Source: an uncultured Methanobrevibacter sp. (GTDB lineage Archaea > Methanobacteriota > Methanobacteria > Methanobacteriales > Methanobacteriaceae). Taken from it: a stretch of 51,624 bases of DNA. The position numbers and the translations under genes are program-made. Shown here piece after piece: positions 43,575 to 51,624 of the stretch (its first letter is position 1; each line of letters starts with the position of its first letter). The DNA lies in NCBI RefSeq assembly GCF_902788255.1, contig NZ_CADAJR010000012.1, positions 1 to 51,624 of the forward strand, given 5' to 3'. The notes beneath the pieces were generated by a model, which saw nothing but the letters and a program-made list of their open reading frames with translations, was not told where the DNA came from and did not search any database.

Positions 43575-44207
43575 TTATGCGTCCCCCTTGTTCCATGCAA
43601 GTAGATCTGGTCTGAATTTGTCTAATGCCACAAGAACAATCACAGTTAATACTGCTTCGATTATTCCAATAAAGAAGTGGTATAATACCATTGATGGAAT
43701 ACCGATGTTTATTGGGAATGTTCCTGCGATACCCATTTCGATTGCACAGGCTAATGCCGCAATGACGGTTGCAAGCCATGCTGCAACACCTGCTGCAGGG
43801 TATTTTCCTATAATTCCGTTCAATCCTTTGAAGGTGTATAATCCAACGAAACCTCCAACGATTGCCATGTTCAATACATTTGCTCCTAAAGCAGTGATTC
43901 CTCCGTCTCCAAAGATTAGTGCCTGGATTAGAAGTACTACTGTAAATACAAGTACTGCAGCTTCAGGTGCTAAAAATACTATTGCAACTAAAGCTCCACC
44001 AACCATGTGTCCACTGGTACCGAATGGAATAGGCATATTCATAGACATGATTGCAAAGATACCTGCTGCGAGAACTGCTAAAAGAGGTATACGTTTTTCA
44101 TCTAAATTGGATCTTGCCCATCTTACTGAGAAGTATAATGCAACAATCAATATTACATAGTATACTAGACATTGTGCAATAGGTATAAATCCGTCAGGTA
44201 TATGCAA
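43575..44207 (-). CDS. cbiM: Cobalt/nickel-binding permease CbiM (TTG start)
   Basis: The 210-residue S component begins with the hallmark MHIPDGFIP, whose N-terminal Met and His bind the metal. The start codon is TTG at 44,207, seven bases after GGAGG; no ATG is in place. Six or seven membrane segments follow, with PFGTSGHMVGGALVA near 60-74. It forms the metal entry path. It heads the cbiMNQO operon, whose upstream region carries repeated AGTAATACT motifs. Confidence 0.92.
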   Translation of the reverse strand: MHIPDGFIPIAQCLVYYVILIVALYFSVRWARSNLDEKRIPLLAVLAAGIFAIMSMNMPIPFGTSGHMVGGALVAIVFLAPEAAVLVFTVVLLIQALIFGDGGITALGANVLNMAIVGGFVGLYTFKGLNGIIGKYPAAGVAAWLATVIAALACAIEMGIAGTFPINIGIPSMVLYHFFIGIIEAVLTVIVLVALDKFRPDLLAWNKGDA

Positions 44208-44228
44208 ATTTATTCCTCCATTTTTTCA

Positions 44229-44488
44229 GTAATACTTTTTACCATATTTTCAGTAAAATAGTATTACTAGAAATGTAATATATTTTAATTATTTTCTTAA
44301 TATCAAGTGTATTGGGAGTTTTATTAAGTTTAATGGTTAATAAACTCATTATTGCTCTTGACATTTAATATGTTAATTTAATTTCAGTATATAAAGATTA
44401 TTAAAGTAATACTTTTTTGTATTATTTTTAAAGTTAAGTAATACGTTAAGTAATATTTTTTGAGTGTTATTTTTGAAATTAGTATTAC
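44229..44488. repeat. GTAATAC repeats upstream of cbiMNQO, candidate metal-regulator operators
   Basis: GTAATAC or its complement GTATTAC occurs at 44,229, 44,261, 44,406, 44,438 and 44,482, with related GTATTAT at 44,419 and GTAATAT at 44,450. The pair at 44,229 and 44,261 lies 32 bases apart in opposite orientation, just before cbiM. GTAATAC/GTATTAC is similar in style to nickel-responsive NikR half-sites, but the match is loose and the regulator is unknown. Confidence 0.6.
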
Positions 44489-45771
44489 TATTTGCAAAAT
44501 GAGCGTCTGATGCAGGTAAAATAGATAAAAATAGCTATTGCAAAATAAATCAATACCTGAATGTCTAAGATTCCGGTTTCAATTCCTAAAATGGTGTAGG
44601 TTAACAATAATGCATATAATCCAATGTAAAAATAGTTTTTGGTGATTTGAACTATTTTAAATCCGATTCCCAAAATGAATCCAAGAAGCATCATCCCGAC
44701 AAAAACTCCTACCTTTCCAAAGTCCACAACCATCTGCCCGATAAGTGTCGGGGTCACGGTCACTTCTGTTCTCCATGCTATGAGTTTTCCAACCATCATC
44801 CTCGGTCCCAGGTCGCTTCCCGGAATTGAGCTGGCAAGCATGTGTCCGTGTGTAAGGCCGAAGTTTCCTCCAATGAAATCGAGAAGGTTCAAAACATGCA
44901 GTGTAAAGTCCGCTCTGGACTGAAGTGTGTAGAATGGGCTTGTTGATGAGGTGATTGTCATCTCTCCTAATGAACGAAAATAACCAATTCCTACTATCGC
45001 ACCTATACCAATTAGTGCACCAACTATAACTTCCCATAGAGAAACAATATTTCCATAGAAACCTATAATAATTATGATGAGAAATGCTGCAAGTAGTGGT
45101 GTCCTATAGCCTAGAAGCAATAAAAATGCACAGTCAATTGCAAGCAAAAATATGAATCTGAATCTCACCTGTGAACGGGTGATTTTTGAGTCGTTGAAAT
45201 CCTTTAGATATGCACTTGCAACCAGACATGTTCCAGGTATGATGAGAAATACCGGCATTGTAAGGATAGGTTTTAGCAGGTATCTGATTGAAGGCTTTAT
45301 GAGAGGAATTCCTCCAACTGAAGCAACGCTTATGAAGAAAAACACGATACTTACCAAAATAAGGCAAAAACCAATTGAGTAAATGTCCTTTCTTTGGAAT
45401 TGGATAATATTTTTCAAATCATTTTTTAAAATGTATCTTGGAAGCAGTGCAGATCCGATAAAAAAACCGGCAAACGCCAGAATCAGTGTAATCACCAGAC
45501 TGGTGGATGGTGCACTCATTGATAAAATCAGAAACAGTGCAAATAAAAAAAGCACAATCAACGGATTGAAGATGTGATTTTTCAGGATTATGCTTTTGTT
45601 AAAAAATCCTAAAAAATTCTCGCTTGGATAGAACCTTTTGAAATAGCTGCTGGTCCATTGCTTTTCAATAAATTCTAGAATTGTAAAAATAAATGTAAAT
45701 AAAAAGGATTTATGAATCTCGTCACTAATCCTATTTATTATTGAAGTTAAGGTAGAGTAAATAACGCTCAT
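44488..45771 (-). CDS. Multi-pass membrane protein, likely oligosaccharide repeat-unit polymerase (Wzy-like)
   Basis: The 427-residue protein has about ten or more hydrophobic segments and a large outer loop near the middle-to-end (about 260-330, containing LTHGHMLASSIPGSDLGPRM). The overall plan, the GYRTPLLAAFLI segment and the loop with Arg and His fit the O-antigen polymerase/oligosaccharide repeat-unit polymerase type annotated in methanogens. It would join sugar repeats at the outer face of the membrane. It follows a membrane-anchored protein after 11 bases and a ferredoxin gene. Confidence 0.65.
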   Translation of the reverse strand: MSVIYSTLTSIINRISDEIHKSFLFTFIFTILEFIEKQWTSSYFKRFYPSENFLGFFNKSIILKNHIFNPLIVLFLFALFLILSMSAPSTSLVITLILAFAGFFIGSALLPRYILKNDLKNIIQFQRKDIYSIGFCLILVSIVFFFISVASVGGIPLIKPSIRYLLKPILTMPVFLIIPGTCLVASAYLKDFNDSKITRSQVRFRFIFLLAIDCAFLLLLGYRTPLLAAFLIIIIIGFYGNIVSLWEVIVGALIGIGAIVGIGYFRSLGEMTITSSTSPFYTLQSRADFTLHVLNLLDFIGGNFGLTHGHMLASSIPGSDLGPRMMVGKLIAWRTEVTVTPTLIGQMVVDFGKVGVFVGMMLLGFILGIGFKIVQITKNYFYIGLYALLLTYTILGIETGILDIQVLIYFAIAIFIYFTCIRRSFCK

Positions 45772-45782
45772 TGTCTACACAA

Positions 45783-46553
45783 CTAAAAGGTTCTCATGTT
45801 TTTAACATCAAAGTTTTTGTTAATTTCATTGATCTGGCTTTCGGTTGCATCATAAAGTCTTATTGTGATTTCGTATGATGCCGCATCAATGTTTCCTAAA
45901 ATTGCATCCGCATCCTCAAGGTTTTGTTTTGTTGCCTTTTTAATGGCCAATTCATTGTCATAGTCACTTGATTTGATGGATTCCCTCTTGGAGTCAGTTA
46001 CAATTTTGCTGGAAATTTTTTGCAAGTCTTTGGAGCTAAGTGAATCAACGGATAATGTTGTTGTGATTTCATAGTTTCCGTCATCCGGAAGCTTGCTTGT
46101 CAAATCCTTAATGGAGGTTATCTCCACCGGTTTGACTTTGAATTCATATAAATTCTTATATTTTTCACCATTGCTTTCCAAACTGATGTGGTCAATGTAG
46201 ATGTCAGCGTTTGGAACTGTTCTGTACAATCCAACCAGATATGTCTTGTTGTTAGAATCAATCAACAGTTTGACTCCGTTTCCGCCGTTGTCATCTTCCC
46301 AGACGACTGTACCGTTTAATGTTGTTCTGTTTCCATCGGTTGCATTGTATCCTTCAACATTGGCTTTTATAATATAACCGTCTTTATAGTATTTGAGGTA
46401 AGTGTCAGGTATTTTATTGACAGTTGATTCATCAAAAGCAGTTTTTTTAAGGTCGGATGAATCATCGGTAGTGATATGAATAAATGCAAAAATGACTGCA
46501 CATATCACCAATATAATTATTATGTAATCAATTATTGTGAATTTCAATTTCAT
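45783..46553 (-). CDS. Membrane-anchored protein (DUF4330-like), unknown function
   Basis: The 256-residue protein has an N-terminal membrane segment (KFTIIDYIIIILVICAVIFA) and a large outer domain rich in Asp, Asn, Thr and Lys. The N-terminal IIDY-hydrophobic start resembles DUF4330-type proteins, which are often next to polysaccharide genes. AGGATC is the ribosome-binding site, only a few bases from the end of the ferredoxin gene. It probably works with the polymerase. Confidence 0.6.
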   Translation of the reverse strand: MKLKFTIIDYIIIILVICAVIFAFIHITTDDSSDLKKTAFDESTVNKIPDTYLKYYKDGYIIKANVEGYNATDGNRTTLNGTVVWEDDNGGNGVKLLIDSNNKTYLVGLYRTVPNADIYIDHISLESNGEKYKNLYEFKVKPVEITSIKDLTSKLPDDGNYEITTTLSVDSLSSKDLQKISSKIVTDSKRESIKSSDYDNELAIKKATKQNLEDADAILGNIDAASYEITIRLYDATESQINEINKNFDVKNMRTF

Positions 46554-46561
46554 AAAAGATC

Positions 46562-46729
46562 CTATTCTTCATATAATGCGCCAACTGGACAAACGTCAAC
46601 GCATTCGCCGCAATTGTTGCATTTGCTTTCATCGATAATGATTGTGTATGCTCTTCTTTGAATTGCTTCTTCTAAACATACATCAATACAATCTTCGCAA
46701 ACTCCACATTCTTCCATATCTACTTTCAA
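46562..46729 (-). CDS. 2[4Fe-4S] ferredoxin (TTG start)
   Basis: The 55-residue protein has two complete cluster motifs, CGVCEDCIDVC and CNNCGECVDVCP (C-x2-C-x2-C-x3-C), separated by a normal spacer, and ends GALYEE. The TTG at 46,729 follows GGTG by six bases; an ATG 12 bases later (46,717) is an alternative. It transfers electrons at low potential. It is the first gene of an operon with the membrane protein and the polymerase, an odd combination. Confidence 0.85.
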   Translation of the reverse strand: MKVDMEECGVCEDCIDVCLEEAIQRRAYTIIIDESKCNNCGECVDVCPVGALYEE

Positions 46730-46803
46730 TTGATACACCATTAAAATTTTATTATGATTTAATTTAACTTTCTCAATGTTTATATAGTTTGTTGAAAATA
46801 ATT

Positions 46804-46819
46804 TTTTGGCATTCCTAAA
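46804..46819. promoter_or_regulatory. Degenerate metal-type operator upstream of a small membrane protein
   Basis: TTTTGGCATTCCTAAA at 46,804-46,819 is a weaker version of the palindrome seen at the feo genes. It lies between divergent genes: the ferredoxin operon to the left and the membrane protein at 46,864 to the right, so either could be controlled. Confidence 0.4.
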
Positions 46820-46863
46820 GTTTTTAATATTATAATTGACAAAAACTTTAGTAGGTGTAATAA

Positions 46864-47217
46864 ATGATATTTAACAAGGGTATTTCAATAATATTGTCCG
46901 TTTTATTTTTCATGTTTTTAATGTTATTGTTCTCATCAGTTTCAGCCTTATTTTTAAATGGTGGATTATTGCCTTTTGTAGGCGTTTTCATGTTTGTAAT
47001 ATTCTATTTCATTACAAGGGCATTTTATTGCTATCTTAGAAATGATGATAAATACAAGAACAACCGTCAGATTTCCAGTGATATGCCTGGTGAAAAATAT
47101 TTTACTAAAGGCGAATCCGACATTAAGAAAGTATTCATTGTTGTTTGGGTAATTGTGATTTTAATATTGACTTCCGTTTCATTATGGTTATATTCTTTTA
47201 ATAATGGTTTGGTTTAA
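46864..47217 (+). CDS. Small membrane protein, unknown function
   Basis: The 117-residue protein has about three membrane segments (10-30, 35-58 and 88-110) and a short charged loop (LRNDDKYKNNRQISSDMPG). AGGTGTAATAA precedes the ATG. It stands alone before the tRNA genes, and a degenerate metal-type operator lies 45 bases upstream, so iron control is possible. Confidence 0.6.
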   Translation: MIFNKGISIILSVLFFMFLMLLFSSVSALFLNGGLLPFVGVFMFVIFYFITRAFYCYLRNDDKYKNNRQISSDMPGEKYFTKGESDIKKVFIVVWVIVILILTSVSLWLYSFNNGLV

Positions 47218-47244
47218 ATTTGATAAAAATTTTCAAAAAACCAA

Positions 47245-47262
47245 AACATTTATATAGTATAC
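47245..47262 (+). promoter_or_regulatory. tRNA promoter (TATA box)
   Basis: AACATTTATATAGTATAC at 47,245-47,262 lies 23 bases before tRNA-Leu. The 18-base core is identical to that of the operator-flanked promoter at 27,471-27,488. Confidence 0.75.
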
Positions 47263-47284
47263 ATGCACATATTAGTTATTATAT

Positions 47285-47367
47285 GCATGGGTGCCCGAGC
47301 GGCCAAAGGGGAAGGACTTAAGATCCTTTGGCATAGGCCTTCGAGGGTTCGAATCCCTTCCCATGCA
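47285..47367 (+). tRNA. tRNA-Leu (anticodon TAA)
   Basis: Acceptor arms GCATGGG and CCCATGC close the molecule, with discriminator A. The anticodon stem AAGGA/TCCTT encloses the loop CTTAAGA, giving the anticodon TAA (UAA). The D-arm has the long variable arm GCATAGGCCTT... typical of Leu, and the T-arm is GAGGGTTCGAATCCCTT. CCA is not encoded. Length 83 bases. Confidence 0.95.
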
Positions 47368-47393
47368 CTACTTATATTTTTTCCGATAATTTC

Positions 47394-47466
47394 GCCTTAG
47401 TGGCTCAGGTGGTAGAGCGCTACCTTGGTAAGGTAGAAGTCGGGGGTTCGAATCCCCCCTAAGGCT
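47394..47466 (+). tRNA. tRNA-Thr (anticodon GGT)
   Basis: Acceptor arms GCCTTAG and CTAAGGC, with discriminator T at 47,466. The anticodon stem CTACC/GGTAG encloses TTGGTAA, so the anticodon is GGT (GGU). T-arm GGGGGTTCGAATCCCCC. CCA is not encoded. It lies 26 bases after tRNA-Leu and probably shares its transcript. Confidence 0.95.
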
Positions 47467-47619
47467 TTCAAAACTATTTTTTTTAAGGATATTTGCATTT
47501 TACATGAGTATTCTTTCTAATTTTTTTCCAATCAAAAGTTTTAAATACTGCTAACTACCTTAAAGTTTAAATTGTTATAAATTAAAAATATTATAAATAA
47601 AATTTTTAAGGTGAAAAAA

Positions 47620-48492
47620 TTGAATCATAAAAAGATAATACTCGTAGGTTTCATATCTGCTTTTGTGGCAGTGTTGACATCAATCTTAGGAGTTGCCGGT
47701 ACAATCATCGGTTCTGTTATCAGTTCTGTATTGTACAACATGCTTACTGAAGCTTTATCCAACCCTGTTTCTGAAGCAAAGTTCAGTAAAAGTTTTGAAT
47801 GGGAAATCGCATATATATTTCCATTGGTTGTTATAGGCTTAATTCAATTATTATTAATTTTCGCTTTATTATCTCAATGGGGAATTTTACCTCAAACATT
47901 CCTTAATGCATTCCTGTCCCTACAGAATTTGGCAAATAACAGTTTATACAGGATTTTAGGAGTAGCAATGATTATTATCAGCGTATATCCTCTGCTTTTA
48001 AATCCGGATATAATTAAAAAATCACACGGTGCAATCATTGCATTCGTTGGATTAATATTCCTGGCAAGGGGTTTTGTAGATGCGGGAAATGTCATAACCA
48101 ATATCTATGACGGAGTATTTGCCAGGTTTGACTTTCCAATTGCAGTTATTGCATTGATATTGATTGTCTTTGTGATATATAAAATATTGGTGTCTGCCAG
48201 GGACACTGAAAAAGAATCCAAAATGTTCTCGCATAAAGTTAATCAGGGAAATTTCTCCAAATCCAATGCCAGAAAAGTTCATCACTCTCCAAAACATGAT
48301 GACTTTGCATATGAGAAAAAAAGAAAAGGTATTCGTGTAAGAAATCACAAACCGATAAATCAGCTAAGACATGAGGATAAGGTTCAATTTGAAAATCATT
48401 TAAGTGAAGAAAAACCTCAAACCGGTATTAACAGGTCTTCAAGCAATATCCAATTTGAATCTAATGATCTTTTGGATGACTATAAGAAATAG
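47620..48492 (+). CDS. Multi-pass membrane protein with basic cytosolic tail, unknown function
   Basis: The 290-residue protein has four or five hydrophobic segments in the first 200 residues and then a polar, basic C-terminal tail of about 90 residues (KSNARKVHHSPKHDDFAYEK). AAGGTG before the TTG at 47,620 is a ribosome-binding site; the GTG at 47,611 is within it. It is followed after eight bases by the PhoU-type regulator, so the two genes are an operon. No family recognised. Confidence 0.62.
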   Translation: MNHKKIILVGFISAFVAVLTSILGVAGTIIGSVISSVLYNMLTEALSNPVSEAKFSKSFEWEIAYIFPLVVIGLIQLLLIFALLSQWGILPQTFLNAFLSLQNLANNSLYRILGVAMIIISVYPLLLNPDIIKKSHGAIIAFVGLIFLARGFVDAGNVITNIYDGVFARFDFPIAVIALILIVFVIYKILVSARDTEKESKMFSHKVNQGNFSKSNARKVHHSPKHDDFAYEKKRKGIRVRNHKPINQLRHEDKVQFENHLSEEKPQTGINRSSSNIQFESNDLLDDYKK

Positions 48493-48500
48493 TGAGTTAA

Positions 48501-49385
48501 ATGAGCAAACGTGATAAGACATTAAAGGAAATTCTGGATTTGATTTTATATGAAAATCCATCCACCCAGGATGAAATAGCCGAAAAATTAGGAATCACAC
48601 GCAGATATGTCACTCAACTGTTGCAGCCCCTTGTCAAGGAGGGCACAGTCAAAAGAGCATACATGATTGATTTGAAAAGCTATCAGAATGCGGTAGAATC
48701 TGTTGGGGATTATGTCAATACCAAAAATTCTCCTGGCAATGTTTTAATCAATGATATGTTGGCCAATATGGCAAGACATGTCCACTCACAGCTTGAAATG
48801 TCCTTTGATGCTGTTTTGGAATATGATGAGGATAAGGCAAGCAAGGCGTTGGAGATGGACTTTGCCACAAACAATATGGTTGAAAAAATCAGAACCTCCG
48901 TTGAAACCATTGTCAGCATCAATCAGCATTCCGAAATTTCAAAATCAATTCTTTACAATGAGATTGCATATGACCTGGAGCGTATTGGGGACTACTGCGG
49001 TCATATTGCAAAATTTGTAATCAATGATGTTTATGAGATTGATGACAACATATTGAAAAAATTGAAAAAGATGTATAAGACTGCACAATCCATGATTAGT
49101 ATTGCCATGAAGGCATTTATTGAAGGCAAAACCGAGCTGAAAGATGATGTTATGGATTTGGCGGATACAATTCATATAATGCAATCCAAGGCAATAAATT
49201 TGATTGCAACTCAAATGGCTGAAAGTACCTTTGATGAAAAAGAGCGTTCAAATTATTTTATTTACTTATTCAGGCTGGTGAAGGCTTTTAAAAGAATAGG
49301 TGACATTTCTGTGGAAATGGTTGATGTTGCAGTGGAATTCCACGACAATATTCCAAGACCAACCACTCCAAGAACATTCAGATAA
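48501..49385 (+). CDS. PhoU-domain protein with N-terminal HTH
   Basis: The 294-residue protein joins an N-terminal winged-helix (residues 20-55: STQDEIAEKLGITRRYVTQLL) to two PhoU-type three-helix repeats (about 75-285). PhoU landmarks include SILYNEIAYDLERIGDYCGH and FRLVKAFKRIGDISVEMVDV, with the E/D-x-x-R-I-G-D metal-binding pattern twice. Such HTH-PhoU fusions are common in archaea and are thought to regulate phosphate uptake. There is no phosphate transporter in the window. It follows the membrane protein in the same operon. Confidence 0.85.
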   Translation: MSKRDKTLKEILDLILYENPSTQDEIAEKLGITRRYVTQLLQPLVKEGTVKRAYMIDLKSYQNAVESVGDYVNTKNSPGNVLINDMLANMARHVHSQLEMSFDAVLEYDEDKASKALEMDFATNNMVEKIRTSVETIVSINQHSEISKSILYNEIAYDLERIGDYCGHIAKFVINDVYEIDDNILKKLKKMYKTAQSMISIAMKAFIEGKTELKDDVMDLADTIHIMQSKAINLIATQMAESTFDEKERSNYFIYLFRLVKAFKRIGDISVEMVDVAVEFHDNIPRPTTPRTFR

Positions 49386-49386
49386 T

Positions 49387-50229
49387 CTATTCGTCGTAGA
49401 TTCTTGTTGTCGCATGCCTGTCTGCCCAGCATTGGATGCAGACACCTATTGGCAATCCTGCGGTATGTGTATGGGCCTTCAGGATTTTAACGTCAAGTGT
49501 TGTTGTTTTTCCACCGAGTCCCATAGGTCCGATTCCTGAAGCGTTGATTTCTTCAAGTATCTCTTCTTCGAGTTTGGCTATTTGTGGGTCAGGGTTTCTT
49601 TCACCAACTTTGCCGAGCAACGCTTTTTTACCTAATTTTAGACACAGGTCTGATGTTCCTCCGATTCCGACACCCACTACGGTTGGAGGGCATGGTTTTC
49701 CTTTTGCTTTAAGAACTGATTCCACTACAAATTCCTTTATTCCTTCAATTCCTTCGGCAGGCAATGCCATTTTTAGGGCGTTGTTGTTTTCTGAACCGAA
49801 TCCTTTCGGTAAAATTGTTATTTCAAGGTAGTCTTCGTCTATCAGTTCAATGTCGATTGGTGGAATGTAATCTCCAACGTTTATGTTGGTGTTTTCACGT
49901 GTTAGGGGATCTACAATGTTTGGTCTGATTGGCACGTCTGTTGTGGCTTTTTTTATTCCTTCCTCTATTCCTTCACGCAGATTTTCAACCTCAACATTTC
50001 CCAATTTTACAAAAACAACGGGCAGGCCTGTATCCTGACACATTGGAATGCCTTTTTCTTCGGCAAGTTCAATATTTTTTAATATGGCTTCAATATTTAG
50101 CCTTGCAAGTTCATGTTCTTCTATTTTTAATGCGTCTTCAAGTGATTTTTTTACATCATCACCAAGAACGATAACTGCCTGCTTGTAAAGTTCATAAACA
50201 CTTTCTTTAATAACATCTTTAGTAATCAA
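49387..50229 (-). CDS. fumA: Fumarate hydratase class I, alpha subunit (TTG start)
   Basis: The 280-residue protein is the alpha half of the iron-sulfur fumarase found in archaea and anaerobes, converting fumarate and malate. Conserved blocks are [14 protein letters not shown] (near 62-75) with a cluster Cys, [15 protein letters not shown] (near 140-155), [20 protein letters not shown] with the second Cys, [12 protein letters not shown], and the terminal [13 protein letters not shown]. The beta subunit is not in the window. TTG 50,229 follows a weak AAGGG. The gene lies downstream of the por genes with a 50-base gap and may be co-expressed. It functions in the incomplete reductive TCA branch of methanogens. 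Confidence 0.92.
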   Translation of the reverse strand: MITKDVIKESVYELYKQAVIVLGDDVKKSLEDALKIEEHELARLNIEAILKNIELAEEKGIPMCQDTGLPVVFVKLGNVEVENLREGIEEGIKKATTDVPIRPNIVDPLTRENTNINVGDYIPPIDIELIDEDYLEITILPKGFGSENNNALKMALPAEGIEGIKEFVVESVLKAKGKPCPPTVVGVGIGGTSDLCLKLGKKALLGKVGERNPDPQIAKLEEEILEEINASGIGPMGLGGKTTTLDVKILKAHTHTAGLPIGVCIQCWADRHATTRIYDE

Positions 50230-50279
50230 AATAAAACCCTTATAAAATTAATTATTGTTATTTTTGGTTTTTGAAATAT

Positions 50280-50519
50280 TTATATTTTGATAATGTTGTG
50301 GGGGCAGGCATCGACACAGTCTCTGCAGAGATTGCATTTTTCGCTGTTGATAATGATGGCTCCGCCTAAAACCTCAATGGCATTTTCCTTGCAGACTTTT
50401 AGACATGGTGCATCTGATGGTTCACAGTTCATACAAAATAAGGTTGGAGTGTCAACATTTGGTGTTTGTTGACAACTTCCACAGGTTGTACATGTAGTAC
50501 AGTTTCCTGAATTAAACAT
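50280..50519 (-). CDS. porF: Small ferredoxin-like protein of the por operon (PorF type)
   Basis: The 79-residue protein has several Cys motifs: an N-terminal CTTCTTCGSC, FCMNCEPSDAPCLKVC, and CNLCRDCVDACP, so it can carry at least one or two [4Fe-4S] clusters. In Methanobacteriales the por operon ends with two iron-sulfur proteins, PorE and PorF, of unknown exact role that probably deliver or receive electrons for pyruvate synthase. It lies six bases after the longer ferredoxin gene. Confidence 0.75.
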   Translation of the reverse strand: MFNSGNCTTCTTCGSCQQTPNVDTPTLFCMNCEPSDAPCLKVCKENAIEVLGGAIIINSEKCNLCRDCVDACPHNIIKI

Positions 50520-50525
50520 AATTTT

Positions 50526-51026
50526 TTATTCTTCTAGCACAAGTCTTGCTCTTGCTTGACTTGTCAGTACATGGACAAAGCCGCCTTTTTTCTTGTCAGG
50601 TTCATATAATCCTGCCATTTTGGAAAGATATTTTTCCTGATTTTTGGATTTGACTTTAGCAGGATCAAGAATACTGATAGCTCTTTTGGTACAGGCTTTG
50701 ATACATGCAGGTCCTTCTTCTCTATCAGCACAGAGGTCACATTTTTCAGCAATGTTTGCATCAAATGTCATTGCACCAAACGGACAAACCATAACACAGA
50801 GTCCACATCCGATACATTTGGAGGTGTCCACTCCCTCATCGGTTATGGCTTCTGTTGGACAGATTGTAATACATGGTGCACTTTCACAGTGTTGACATAC
50901 AATGGAATAAAAGGAAGAATGATATTCTACGATTTTTATTCTACTGGATCTATGAACAGATGCGCACATGTTTTCACAGTTCATACATCCGTCACATAAA
51001 TTACTGTTAACAGAAATTTTTTCCAT
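50526..51026 (-). CDS. porE: Polyferredoxin-like protein of the por operon (PorE type)
   Basis: The 166-residue protein has four Cys-rich cluster-binding motifs: CDGCMNCENMC, CQHCESAPCITICP, CIGCGLCVMVCP and CDLCADREEGPACIKAC, in the arrangement of DMSO-reductase-B/HycB-type iron-sulfur proteins. The position directly after porB and before the smaller ferredoxin identifies PorE. It probably shuttles electrons between pyruvate oxidoreductase and other enzymes. About nine bases separate it from porB. Confidence 0.85.
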   Translation of the reverse strand: MEKISVNSNLCDGCMNCENMCASVHRSSRIKIVEYHSSFYSIVCQHCESAPCITICPTEAITDEGVDTSKCIGCGLCVMVCPFGAMTFDANIAEKCDLCADREEGPACIKACTKRAISILDPAKVKSKNQEKYLSKMAGLYEPDKKKGGFVHVLTSQARARLVLEE

Positions 51027-51035
51027 TGTATCACC

Positions 51036-51624
51036 TTATAAACCTAATTCTTCACACTCTGCATCTACATATTTTTGGATTTTTTCAATGAGTTCATCAT
51101 CTAAGTGTCTGAATCTTTTTTGTGGTGCGAGATATTCTTTTACAGGTTTTCTTTCTTCAGGCCTGTAAGTGATTTCGAATTTACCGTTTACGATTTCATA
51201 TAAAATCCAAGATCCAGTTTCTACAGCTAATCTACCCATTTCAATAGTTTTTTCAGAAGGATATCCCCAACCGGTAGTACATGGTTGTTGTAAGTGGATA
51301 TATGCAGGGCCTTTGGTTTCTGCAGCTTTTTTAACTTTGTTCACGTAATCTTCAGGATATGCGATTGAAGCGGTAGCGACATAAGGTATTCCGTGGGCAG
51401 CCATAATCATAGGCATGTTTTTCTTAGGTTTGTCTTCCCCGAAGCTTCCGCTTCCTTTTGGTGAGGTAGTTGTGGTTGCACCAAATGGAGTTGCTCCACT
51501 TCTTTGGATACCTGTGTTCATGTAAGCTTCGTTATCGTAACAGATGTAGGTCATGTTGTGTCCTCTTTCCATAGCTCCGGATAAGGATTGTAAACCGATA
51601 TCTACAGTTCCTCCGTCACCACCG
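51036..51624 (-). CDS. porB: Pyruvate:ferredoxin oxidoreductase beta subunit, C-terminal part
   Basis: The gene runs off the window's right edge, leaving about 195 residues. The thiamin-diphosphate site is visible at the edge: [10 protein letters not shown], then [13 protein letters not shown], the typical GDG-x(n)-N motif. Further on are [18 protein letters not shown] and [18 protein letters not shown], characteristic of PorB. The enzyme converts acetyl-CoA plus CO2 into pyruvate in methanogens. It is the most upstream visible gene of the leftward por operon. Confidence 0.95.
   Translation of the reverse strand, partial: GGDGGTVDIGLQSLSGAMERGHNMTYICYDNEAYMNTGIQRSGATPFGATTTTSPKGSGSFGEDKPKKNMPMIMAAHGIPYVATASIAYPEDYVNKVKKAAETKGPAYIHLQQPCTTGWGYPSEKTIEMGRLAVETGSWILYEIVNGKFEITYRPEERKPVKEYLAPQKRFRHLDDELIEKIQKYVDAECEELGL

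Noticed and set aside
43492-44160. A 222-residue rightward open frame
   Set aside because: Antisense to cbiM and cbiN, which are unmistakable.
44208-44487. Cobalamin riboswitch before cbiMNQO
   Set aside because: No B12-box-like sequence or suitable structure is visible, and repeated GTAATAC words explain the region better.
47285-47466. tRNA genes as the provirus integration site
   Set aside because: They are 20 kb from the integrase, with host genes between, and both tRNAs are complete.

Overview
The window looks like chromosome of an AT-rich, pseudomurein-walled methanogen of the Methanobacteriales, most likely Methanobrevibacter or a close relative. The evidence is archaeal TATA boxes (TTTATATA type) with GGTG/GGAGG ribosome-binding sites, a viral lysin of the pseudomurein endoisopeptidase family (C71) with a pseudomurein-binding repeat, pyruvate:ferredoxin oxidoreductase with PorE/PorF-type ferredoxins, an archaeal fumarase alpha subunit, CbiMNQO, and tRNAs without encoded CCA. 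Genus is inferred, not proven.

Bases 1 to about 27,200 are an integrated virus or virus-like element whose left end lies outside the window. It holds a decoration-like protein and two tandem paralogous major capsid proteins (2.0-4.4 kb), a cargo block (4.9-14.6 kb), an HNH nuclease, two small membrane proteins next to a pseudomurein lysin, terminase small and large subunits (18.2-20.4 kb), a leftward early operon with an SF3-type helicase and several very small genes (25.3-20.7 kb), and a tyrosine integrase at the right end. No portal or tail gene is visible. The cargo block is visibly more AT-rich. It carries a BsuBI/PstI-type restriction-modification pair, a large SMC-like ATPase with a deviant Walker A, a decayed gene, and a three-gene cassette (OLD-like ATPase, nuclease-like protein, FRG-domain protein) that looks like an undescribed defence system.

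From 27.2 kb the window is host chromosome: a type II/IV-secretion-like ATPase and membrane protein, a methyltransferase, a TctA-type permease with an HATPase/STAS partner-switch pair, surface proteins around a MarR regulator, a TPR membrane protein, an iron-uptake block (two feoB genes, feoA, a zinc-ribbon protein), a cbiMNQO cobalt/nickel transporter, a polysaccharide polymerase operon, two tRNAs, a PhoU-type regulator, fumarase alpha and the end of the por operon.

The most striking finding is in the non-coding DNA. Two loci (27,273-27,420 on + and 35,330-35,140 on -) encode the same three-hairpin RNA, with compensatory changes in one stem, an almost invariant 25-nt hairpin, and a terminal hairpin whose loop carries CUCUCCUC, complementary to Shine-Dalgarno sequences. 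The 35-kb copy is driven by a strong TATA box between two DtxR/IdeR-like palindromes (TTTAGGNNNNCCTAAA). The same operator-TATA-operator design stands before feoB2, feoA and a second structured transcript at 27.5 kb, and a single-operator variant stands before the first feoB. This suggests an iron-responsive small-RNA regulon, analogous in logic to RyhB or FsrA in bacteria.
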